A stretch of DNA of 55,377 bases. It comes from an uncultured Eubacteriales bacterium (lineage in GTDB: Bacteria > Bacillota > Clostridia > Oscillospirales > Oscillospiraceae). The stretch lies in NCBI GenBank assembly GCA_900544975.1, contig UQXI01000015.1, forward strand, positions 1 through 55,377, given 5' to 3'. A program made the translations under genes and the position numbers. Shown one piece after another: positions 1-9,000 of this stretch. Below the pieces are notes generated by a model. The model saw only the letters and a program-made list of their open reading frames with translations. It was not told where the DNA came from and ran no database searches. Position 1 is the stretch's first letter. The number at the start of each line of letters is the position of its first letter.

Positions 1-2
1 GG

Positions 3-896
3 ATTCTGCCCAGGCTGCATCAGCACCGGCTGACCTTCCGCTATGCCGAGCGGTGGTACAAAACCGGCATGCCCCCCGGCGCGCAGGCCCGGGCTTGGCT
101 GCATCACGGCCGGTTCCGGCACGCACCACTATACCTCCTCTGCGCCAGCGCTTACGCGGCTGCCGACGCCGCCCTGGCCGGGTGCTACCCAGGCCGCGCC
201 TACCGCTTTGGCTACTTCCCCGAAGTGAAGTATCACAACAAGTCTGCTCTCCTGGCCCAAAAGGATCCCAATGGCAGGCGGCTTCTGTGGGCCGGCCGGT
301 TTCTGCCCTGGAAGCATCCCCTGGACGCCATCACCCTAGCCGGGCAACTCCATGGAGCGGGCCTCCCTGTTCACCTCACCTTCTTGGGCAGCGGGCCGGA
401 GCGCCCCACCATGGAGCGAGAAATGCTCCGGCTGCATCTGGAACAGCAAATCCGGATTTTGGGTCCTCTGCCGCCGGAGGCCGTGCGGCTGGAAATGGAG
501 CAGGCCAATCTCTTTCTCCTCACCTCAGATTTTCAGGAGGGCTGGGGAGCCGTGTTAAACGAAGCCATGAGCAGCGCCTGCGCCGTGGTGTCCAGCCATG
601 CTGTTGGCGCCGCCCCTTCCCTGTTGCGCCACCGGGAAAACGGTTGCCTCTACCAGAGCGGTAACCTGGACGACCTGACCCGGCAGGTGACCTTCCTTCT
701 GACCCACTCGGAGGAGCAGCGCCGCATGGGCGCGGCCGCTTACGACACCATGACCCGGCTGTGGAATCCAGAGGTGGCGGCAGAGCGGCTCCTGACCCTG
801 TGCCGGTGCATATTGGCCGGAAATCCCCGTCCCAAGCTCTATTCAGACGGCCCCTGCAGCCCGGCTCCCATTCTGTCGGATCGGTGGTTCCCATGA
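3..896 (+). CDS. GT4-type glycosyltransferase, 5' end cut by window
   Basis: The reading frame is open from base 3, so the N-terminal acceptor-binding half lies outside the window and only about 297 residues are seen. The visible part is the C-terminal GT-B (GT4-like) nucleotide-sugar domain: LLWAGRFLPWKHP opens it, FLGSGPE follows, and the E-x7-E signature of retaining enzymes is seen as EGWGAVLNE. It would transfer a sugar from a nucleotide donor to a lipid-linked glycan at the cytoplasmic membrane face. Its stop overlaps the next start (ATGA at 893-896), so it is translationally coupled to a flippase and followed by a Wzz-like gene. This context points to capsule or exopolysaccharide assembly. 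The sugar specificity cannot be read from the sequence. Confidence 0.85.
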   Translation: MLPRLHQHRLTFRYAERWYKTGMPPGAQARAWLHHGRFRHAPLYLLCASAYAAADAALAGCYPGRAYRFGYFPEVKYHNKSALLAQKDPNGRRLLWAGRFLPWKHPLDAITLAGQLHGAGLPVHLTFLGSGPERPTMEREMLRLHLEQQIRILGPLPPEAVRLEMEQANLFLLTSDFQEGWGAVLNEAMSSACAVVSSHAVGAAPSLLRHRENGCLYQSGNLDDLTRQVTFLLTHSEEQRRMGAAAYDTMTRLWNPEVAAERLLTLCRCILAGNPRPKLYSDGPCSPAPILSDRWFP

Positions 897-2218
897 GCAT
901 ATCCAGATGCACCCCCGCTGCCAATGCCGGCTGGATCATCGGCGGCAAAGTTTGTCTGGCCCTCATACACCTGGGCGTCAGCATGTGCGCCGCCCGGCTC
1001 CTGGGCACGGCGGGCTTCGGAGAAATCCAATACGCCGCCGCCATTTCCGGGCTGCTCCTTCCCCTGTGCACCCTTGGACTTCATGATGTGCTGGTCCCGG
1101 AGCTGGTGCGTTGCCCCAAAAACAGCGGTGCGGCCCTGGGGACCGCCATCGGCATGCGGTTGGCCGCCTCCCTGGGCGTGCTGGCCACCTGGTATCTCCT
1201 CCTATGCCTGGGCGCTTCCGGCGTTGCCGTTCCTTCCGTTGCCCTGTTGTACGGCATAGGCCTGATCTTCCAGGCGGCAGAGCCGCTGGCCGATTGGTTC
1301 CGGTCCAGGCTCCAATCCGTTCTGCCGGTCCTCATCTCCTGTGCCGCAGCTGCCGCTGCCGCATTGTGTCAGGTGGGCCTGCTTCTGGCAGAGCAGGGGA
1401 CCCCGTGGTTTGCCCTGGCCCATGGCCTGGAGGCCGCCGTTGCCGTTCCCCTGCTCGCCCTGGCCTACCGCCGCAGCGCCGGGCGGCAACTCCTGCGCCC
1501 CGATTGGAACACCGCTCGGGACCTCTGGAACCGAGGCCGGCATTTTCTGCTCTCTGGTCTGCTGGTGGCTCTATACGGGCAGATGGACCGGGTGATGCTG
1601 CGGGCCATGCTGGGAGAGACTGCCGTGGGCCTGTATGGAGCGGCCAGTTCCATCAGCACCCTGTGGATCTTTGTGCCGGCTGCGCTGGTGGAAACTGCCC
1701 GGCCCTTGCTGCTGGCCCGGCATCATCGGGACCCCGGCAGCTTCCCCCAGAAGCTGGCGGCCCTGTATAGCGTCCTTTGGTACGGCTCCTGTGCGGCCGG
1801 GCTGGGCGTCTGCCTGCTGGCCCGCCCGCTCCTGGGAATCCTCTACGGCAGCTCATACCTGCCGGCTTGCAGTACCCTATGGGTATCCGCCTGGCGGCCC
1901 GCCTTTGCCTGCCTGGGCACAGCCCGGAGCATTTTTCTGGCCGCCCGCAACCAATTTCAATTCGAAAAGTACCTGGCCGCAGTGGGCGCCGGTGTGAACC
2001 TGGTTCTGAATTTGCTCCTGATCCCCACTTGGGGACCTTTGGGCGCTGCACTGGCCACCTTGCTGGCTCAGGCAGCCGCCAATGTGGGGGCTGGTTTTCT
2101 CATCCCAACCCTCCGGGAAAACAGCCGCCTGATTCTCCGGGGAATGGATCCCCGCACACTGCGCCTGGCTCTGACCGGGCGAAACAGGAGGTCACATAGA
2201 TGGAAGAAGTCTGCCTGA
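893..2218 (+). CDS. Wzx-like polysaccharide flippase (MOP superfamily)
   Basis: About 441 residues, almost entirely hydrophobic, with roughly twelve predicted membrane segments. It has the order expected of oligosaccharide flippases: GTAGFGEIQYAAAIS near the N-terminus, a polar cytosolic loop DWFRSRLQS in the middle, YGQMDRVMLRAMLGE for the later helix pair, and LNLLLIPTWGPLGAALATLLAQ near the end. Such proteins move lipid-linked repeat units across the membrane. The ATG at 893 is chosen because it overlaps the glycosyltransferase stop in an ATGA junction. An in-frame upstream start at 761 would run through the preceding gene. It overlaps the next gene (start 2200) by 19 bases. Family assignment is firm; substrate is unknown. 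Confidence 0.85.
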   Translation: MSISRCTPAANAGWIIGGKVCLALIHLGVSMCAARLLGTAGFGEIQYAAAISGLLLPLCTLGLHDVLVPELVRCPKNSGAALGTAIGMRLAASLGVLATWYLLLCLGASGVAVPSVALLYGIGLIFQAAEPLADWFRSRLQSVLPVLISCAAAAAAALCQVGLLLAEQGTPWFALAHGLEAAVAVPLLALAYRRSAGRQLLRPDWNTARDLWNRGRHFLLSGLLVALYGQMDRVMLRAMLGETAVGLYGAASSISTLWIFVPAALVETARPLLLARHHRDPGSFPQKLAALYSVLWYGSCAAGLGVCLLARPLLGILYGSSYLPACSTLWVSAWRPAFACLGTARSIFLAARNQFQFEKYLAAVGAGVNLVLNLLLIPTWGPLGAALATLLAQAAANVGAGFLIPTLRENSRLILRGMDPRTLRLALTGRNRRSHRWKKSA

Positions 2219-2859
2219 CACCCCGGGAGCTGCTACATGCCTTACTTCGCCGGTTCCACTGGATCCTGCTCGCCGCCTGCTTGGGCGGATTCTTGGGCTT
2301 TGGCCTGTGCAGACTCTGCCTGCCCCCGCAATACACTGCAACCGGATCCCTCTATGTCTCCATTCCCGGAAGTGAATCCGCAGATCCCGGGACCGCTTCC
2401 GCCGCGCTCACCGCCGCCCAGAAGCTGGTAAACACCTGTCTGGTGCTTCTGGAAAGTGACCGGGTGCTGGAACCGGCAGCCCAGCAGCTCAATTGCAGCG
2501 CGGCGGAGCTGCGGCAGATGCTCTCCGCCGCCTGCCTGGGCAAAACCGAGGTTCTCTCCCTCTCCGTGACGCACGAAGACCCGGAAACTGCCATGCGCAT
2601 TGCCAACACCATCCTAGATACCGCCCCGGGAGAGATCCTCCGCATTGTCCACACCGGGCGGATTGAAGTCGTTGACCGGGCTTCCCTACCCACCCGGCCG
2701 GACGCTCCCACCCCTTCGCAAACCACCGCCGCCGGCGCTTTTGCCGGCTGCCTGCTGGCTGGCCTGGCCGCTGCCTGCTCTGAATTCCGAAAAAAACGTA
2801 ACAAAATCCGGCGGACCAGGCGGTCATCCGGCAATTCCTGCCAACCAACCTGCTTCTGA
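2200..2859 (+). CDS. Wzz/YveK-like polysaccharide chain-length protein
   Basis: A 219-residue protein with an N-terminal membrane helix (about residues 20-40), an extracytoplasmic domain of about 130 residues and a second helix (about 180-200) followed by a basic tail RKKRNKIRRTRR. This is the two-helix layout of Wzz/YveK-type co-polymerases, which set glycan length and, in Firmicutes, activate a partner tyrosine kinase. No kinase gene follows here: the operon ends at the terminator directly downstream. The domain contains the typical SLYVS start and the ARIAN-like MRIANTILD motif. A GGAGG ribosome site at about 2187-2191 supports the start. The sequence is shorter and more divergent than usual, so a generic Wzz-domain label is the safest. 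Confidence 0.7.
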   Translation: MEEVCLTPRELLHALLRRFHWILLAACLGGFLGFGLCRLCLPPQYTATGSLYVSIPGSESADPGTASAALTAAQKLVNTCLVLLESDRVLEPAAQQLNCSAAELRQMLSAACLGKTEVLSLSVTHEDPETAMRIANTILDTAPGEILRIVHTGRIEVVDRASLPTRPDAPTPSQTTAAGAFAGCLLAGLAAACSEFRKKRNKIRRTRRSSGNSCQPTCF

Positions 2860-2860
2860 T

Positions 2861-2912
2861 ATGGGACCTGTTGCAAAGAACGCATGTTCGCAATGGGTCC
2901 CATTTTTCTTTT
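2861..2912 (+). terminator. Rho-independent terminator of polysaccharide operon
   Basis: Arms ATGGGACC (2861-2868) and GGTCCCAT (2896-2903) are exact complements. Inside, TTGC pairs with GCAA and GAAC with GTTC, giving one long stem. It is followed by a T-rich tract (TTTTTCTTTT). It separates the polysaccharide genes from the first protease. Confidence 0.88.
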
Positions 2913-2932
2913 GCGAATTCCAAAGAAACCAG

Positions 2933-2961
2933 TTGAAAAATGCGTTCAGGTGCAGTATAAT
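2933..2961 (+). promoter_or_regulatory. Sigma-A-like promoter of protease P1
   Basis: TTGAAA (2933-2938), 17-base spacer, consensus TATAAT (2956-2961). Expected transcription start is near 2968, giving a leader of about 60 bases before the ATG at 3028. Confidence 0.8.
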
Positions 2962-2964
2962 ATT

Positions 2965-3000
2965 GCGTATAGAGGCAATACGCTTCGCGAAAGTGCCTCT
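2965..3000 (+). repeat. Overlapping inverted repeats at start of P1 leader
   Basis: GCGTAT (2965-2970) and ATACGC (2978-2983) form a dyad over the predicted transcription start. The seven bases between them, AGAGGCA (2971-2977), are an exact complement of TGCCTCT (2994-3000). The two pairings therefore overlap. The first may be a DNA operator and the second an RNA hairpin ending about 10 bases before the ribosome site; or the two may form a switch or pseudoknot. Confidence 0.55.
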
Positions 3001-3027
3001 CCATCACGAAGGAAAGAAGGTTTTGAC

Positions 3028-6000
3028 ATGAAAAAAATCTGTACCTGGCTGTTGATCCTGGCCATGCTGCTGACGTGTCTGCCTCCCGTGAGCCTGGCAT
3101 CTCAGGCAGACGGAGATGGGCGTATCCGCCCGGTAGCGTCCCGGCAGGACCATAACACGCTTGGGCTGAGAGACAGCACAGCCCAAACCATGCAACCGGA
3201 GACCATCCCGGAAGACCAGCCTGTGGACATCATCGTCCTGCTGGATGACAGCCGCCTGGACCAAAAAACGGTCTCCCCGGCGGATCTGCGCGCCATGAGC
3301 GCCGGACAGGCCAACATCCAGGCCAAAATCTCCAAAGAGGTTCTGGACGGAGCCCCCCTGGAGGTGGGATACTCCTATACCACCCTCCTCAACGGCTTCT
3401 CCACCACGGTCACATACGGCCAACTTCAGAAAATCCGGCAGATGCCGGAGGTGGCATCCGCCTTCCTGGCCCCCTGCTTCCAGCTGATGCCCGCCATGAG
3501 CACCAGCAACAGCATGGTCGGCGGCGGTACCTTCAACGAAACCGGCTATCACGGCGAGGGAATGCGGATCGCCATTCTGGATACCGGCGTGGATATGAAC
3601 CATGAGATTTTCCGGGATGCGCCGGAATCCCCCAGCCTGACCAAGGAATCGCTTCAGACGCTCCTGGACAGCAAGGACCTGCAGTGCGAGTCCATCGTCT
3701 CTGGCATTGGGGCTTCCACTCTGTACCGTAGCGCAAAAATCCCCTTCCAGTTCGACTACGGCGACAAAGACAGCGACGGCGCGCCTCCCGCCTCCGATGG
3801 AGCCCACGGCACCCACGTGGCCGCCACAGCCGCCGGAAATGACGGTGTGCAGGACTCTGTCATGGGCGTGGCCCCCGAAGCGCAGATCCTGAACATGAAG
3901 GTATTCAAAGCCTCTGGCGGCGCTTCCTTCAGCGATGTGCTGGCGGCTCTGGAAGACTGCATCGCATTGGAGGTGGATGCAGTCAACATGAGCCTGGGCT
4001 CCACCTGCGGCTTCATTGATTACGAATCTCAGGACGAGTGGACCATGAACCTGGTCAAGGTATTCAACCGGGTGGGCGAGAGCGGCATCTCCATGGCTGT
4101 GGCTGTGGGCAACGACTACAGCGCCTCCTACAGCAATGCCTACGGGGGGCGGGCTCTGGCCTCCAACCCGGACTACGGCAACGCCAGCGAACCGGCCACC
4201 TACCGGGAGTCCCTGGCCGTTGCCAGCGTGGAAAACTGCGGCATTCTGGCCCCTTACATCACCGTAGCCGGTAAAAACATCTGCTACTACGACGGCTACG
4301 ACTCCGCCACCAGCGCCGTGACCAAGGACTATCCCTTCCGCCGCTTGGCCGGTGGGCCGCTGTCTTACGTCATGGTTCCTGGAACCGGTACGGCAGAGGA
4401 CTACCAGGGCCTGGACGTCCAGGGAAAAATCGCAGTCGTCCAGCGGGGCGGCTCCTATTACGAAGCCAAAGCCCGGGCCGCCCACGAGGCGGGCGCCGTT
4501 GGCCTCATTGTATACAACAACCAGCCGGGCATGGTCTATATGTCCATCACCTCCTGGGTGATCCCCGTGGCCTTCATTTCCCAGGCTGACGGCGCATTTC
4601 TGGCCCAGCAGGAGGAGCAGGTGCTCACCATCGCCACCCAGGACGCCGTGGTCACCTCTCCCGTAGCCGGTATGTCCGATTTCTCCTCCTGGGGCGCTAC
4701 CTCGGAGCTGACCCTGAAGCCGGAGCTCTCCGCACCCGGCGGCAACATCTACTCCGCCGTACCCGGCAACCGGTATGAGCTCATGAGCGGCACCTCCATG
4801 GCCTCCCCCCATGTGGCAGGCGGCATGGCCATTGTGAAAGGCGCTGTGCAGAATCGCTTCCCCAGCCTTTCCGCTGGGCAGCAGAAGGACATGATCGATA
4901 CGCTGCTGATGTGCACCGCCTCCATCGTCTATGACGGGGATACCCCAGTCTCCCCCAGAAAACAGGGCGCAGGCCTCATGGACATCAACGCCGCCGCCAA
5001 AACGCCCGCCTACCTCTCTGTGGCGGGGATGGAGCGGCCCAAAATGGAGCTGAAGGACGATCCTCTGCGCACCGGTGTGTACCAGCTCACCTTCACCGTC
5101 CATAACACCGGGGAAGCGCCCCTGACTTATGCGGCTTCTCCCATCGTTCTCACCGACGGCACCACCTCTTACACCACCGGCGGCCAGACGGTCATCACCA
5201 CCACAGAGACCTCCGTCCCCCTGGCCCACAGCTACACCACCAACTGGGAAAACAACCTGGTCACCGTCCCCGCCGGTGGAGAAGCCGAGGTCACCATCAC
5301 CGTCACCCTTACAGACCCCGCCACGCAACTGGCTGCCTTTGAAAACGGCGCTTTTGTAGAAGGCTGGGCCCAGCTGGAGCCGGTCAATCCCGACGGCTCC
5401 GCTTGCGACGGTACCACCCTGCGTGCCCCCTTCCTGGCATTCTATGGCGACTGGACCGAGGCCCCCAGCATCGACGCAGGCTTCTACTATGAAGAGCTGA
5501 ATGGGGAGACCTCCAAAGCCCAGACCTATCCCAACTCCGCCGTGCTGTCCTCTATGGAAGGATACACCAACACCTATCTGGGCGACAACAACTACGCCCT
5601 GGGCATGGAGTATCTGGCAGACCGCAACGCCATCTCCCCCAACGGCGACGACTTCATGGACAGCCTGACCTATGTGTACACGGGCCTGCTGCGCAGCGCC
5701 CGGAATTTCCGGTACACCATCACCGGAACCGACGGCACCGTGTATTACACCAAAAATGTAGAATACGAACCCAAGTCTGTATACAGCGGGAAATTCTTCC
5801 AGGTGGTCCCTGCTGGCATCGATGAATACGACGCCATAGATCCCTGGTTTGGCACCGACAACCGGGGCTCCAAACTGCCCAACAACACCAAGGCGACGGT
5901 GCGGGTGGACGCGGACCTGGTCTACAGCGAGCATGAGGCGCACAACCGGCGCTCCAGCTGGGAATTCCCCATCACCATCGACACCCAGGAGCCGGAAATC

Positions 6001-9000
6001 ACAGAGATGACCGTCCGGGAGTCCGAAGGCCGGTACTACGCCACTCTGACCTTCACCGACAACCAATATGTGGCCGCCGTGGTCCTCACAGACGCCAAAC
6101 ACAGCAAGGAATTTGACGTCATCGGCGTAGCAGAGCCAACCCCCGGCGCCACCACCACCCTGCGGGATGTGGACATCACCGGCATGGGCGAAAGCATCGG
6201 CCTGGTGATTCACGACTATGCCGGTAACTCCAAGGCCTATACCCTGAAGGCCACCGGCAACAGCGACGACTACGCCGATGTGGTCCCCACCGACATCCTG
6301 TGGCAGGAGAACTTCAACAGCGCCTGGCTGCCCACCGGCTGGCACATCGAGTCCCAGGGGCAGTCTATGGAGTCCTGGTACCGGGACGAAGACTATATGG
6401 CCACCTGCAATTATGATGAGAACTTCCAGCAGGACGAATGGCTCATCACCCCGGCCATTGACATCAGCGATCGGCAGACGGAAGTCCATATGGTCTTCGA
6501 TTTCAACACCGTCTATGCCTTCACCACCTATTACAAGCACTGCAACCTCCTGGTCATGGCCTCTCAAGACGGCGGCAACAGCTGGCAGGAAATTTGGAAC
6601 CTGTGGGAAGCTGGGATCTTCGCCGACTGGACCAACACCCAGGCCCGGGTGACCATTCCCCAGGAACTTCAAGGCAGTGAAACGCTCCAGTTTGCCTTTG
6701 TCTACCGGGGCAAAGACGGCGCCATGATCAGCATCGACAACGTGGTGGTCTACGCCGACCTCTTGGAGGATTACGCCATGGTCCACGCCTCTGCCGGCGC
6801 GCATGGCTCCGTATCCCCGGCTGGAGATGTTCTGGTGAAGAAGGGCAACAGCAAAACCATCTCCATCACCCCGGACGAAGGCTATGCCGTGGAATCCGTC
6901 ACCGTAGATGGCGTGGATCTGGGCCCCATCTCCTACTATACCTTCCAGCGGGTGGGCGTGGATCACACCATTTCCGCCACCTTTGCTCCGGTCTCCACTA
7001 CCGGGGAGCGGGTTTTGCTGGAGCAGGACTTCCAGGAAGGAACCCTCCCCTCCAAGGGCTGGACCGTCCAATCCACCAACACCGGGTCCAAGTATTACAC
7101 CTGGTATGTGTCCAAATATGCCAACCTGAACGGCTCTTACGCAGCCCGGGTGGACTGTGACGAATACGACGAGGACACCTGGACCGGCGGCGCCAAGCAG
7201 GAGGAATATCTGGTCTCTCCCACCGTTGATTTGACGGACATCCCGGGAACCCTGACCTTTGACTACGCCTTCGACCGCACCGCCCTCTTCTATGGCCGTA
7301 TGGTCTTCACCGTAGAGGCCTCTACTGACGGCGGCAGTACCTGGACCTCCCTTTGGAACGGAGCAGAGGATCTCGCCGACGCCGGTTCCGGCTCTTTCCA
7401 GAGCGGGACCTGCAGCCTGGAGATCCCGGAGCAGTTCCGCACCAGCGGCGTCCAGCTGGCCTTCCATTACAGCAAAAAGCTGGGCGCTTACGCAGGCACC
7501 GTGGCCGTGGACAATGTGAAGCTCACTGCCCCCGGCGGCGGAACGGAGCCACTCCACACCCTGCGGGCAGTCGCTACCGAAGGCGGCGTCATCACCCCCG
7601 CAGGCGACACCCAGGTCCCCACTGGCGGCAGCCAGACCTTTGCCCTCACGCCCAATGAGAAGTGCCGCCTGGTGTCCCTCCAGGTAAACGGCCGGACTGT
7701 GGACGCCCAGGATTGCTACACCCTGGAGCACATTGACCAGTCCTATTACCTCCTTGCTACCTTCGAATCCATTGCAGAGATCCCTCAGGTGATTTTTGAA
7801 CAGGACTTCGAGGGATCGGAGTTTGCACCTGCCGGTTGGTCCATCCAGGGCATCAACTCCGCCTTTACCTGGAAGCAGTACAAATACTTCTACCTCAACA
7901 ATACCCAAAACGCCTACATCTCAGCTGATTACAGCACCGAAGCCGCCCAGGATGAGCGCCTCATCACCCCGGCCGTCAACCTGGCAGGCGCCACCCAGAC
8001 ACAGCTGGAGTTCGAGTATGCTTACCCGTACTACGGCATGAAAAACCGGGAATTCACCTTTACATTGGAAGCCTCTCTGGACGGAACCACCTGGACAGAG
8101 CTCTGGAACGGAGCGGATACCCTGCCCTCCTCCTCGTCCGGCTATGTGATTACCGGTTTGGCGCAGGTGGAAATCCCCCAGGCCTTCCGGGCCCAGGACG
8201 TTCGTTTTGCCTTCCGCTACACCCGGCCTGCAGGCAGTGGCAGCGGCATTGCGGCTGTGGATAACCTGAAGCTCTTCTCCGTGGGCGCACCGGTAGCCGA
8301 AGGGTATGTCATCCACGCCACCGCCTCACAGGGCGGCTCCATTGATCCCAGCGGCTCCGTCTCTGTGGCTGAGCACGGCAGTCAGACATTTGCCATCGTC
8401 CCGGATCCCGGTTATGAGATTGCCGACGTCCTGGTGGACGGGGAAAGCGCCGGCGCCGTGACGCAGTACACCTTCACCGACGTGACTGAAAATCACACCA
8501 TTGCCGCCTCCTTCCAGGTCTCCAGCAGCGGCGTGCTGTTTGAACAGGACTTTGAAGACGCCGCCTTCCCCTCCCGGGGCTGGCAGCTCAAGAGCTCCAA
8601 CAGCAGCTACACCTGGTACAGCGGCAAACTCAGCCAGCTGAACGGCACCAAGGTGGCACGCATCGACTGCGACGCTTATGACAGCGGCGACTGGGCCATG
8701 GGCACTGCCCAACCCATGGGAAGCGGTGCCAAGCAGGACGAAGCGCTGATCTCTCCCGCTGTGAACCTCAGCGGAAAAGCTCCGGTTTTGAAGTTTGACT
8801 ACGCTTTCGGCCGCTATGAGCTCTTTGCCGGCGCCATGAAATTCACCGTGGAGGCCTCCACAGACGGCGGTGCTACCTGGACCACCATTTGGGACGCTGC
8901 CAAAGATCTGACCAAAGCGTCCAGCGGCTATTACCAGACCGGTACCTGCCAGCTGCCTGTGCCTGAGGCCTTCCAGACAGACGGCGTGCAGTTCGCCTTC

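Noticed and set aside
3004..7908. Antisense open frame of over 1600 codons opposite P1
   Set aside because: It mirrors P1 codons in a GC-rich gene, has no recognisable domain, no ribosome site and a low-complexity Gly/Val/Asp/His composition typical of antisense shadows. Similar antisense frames occur opposite P2 and P3 (for example 26289-29228).
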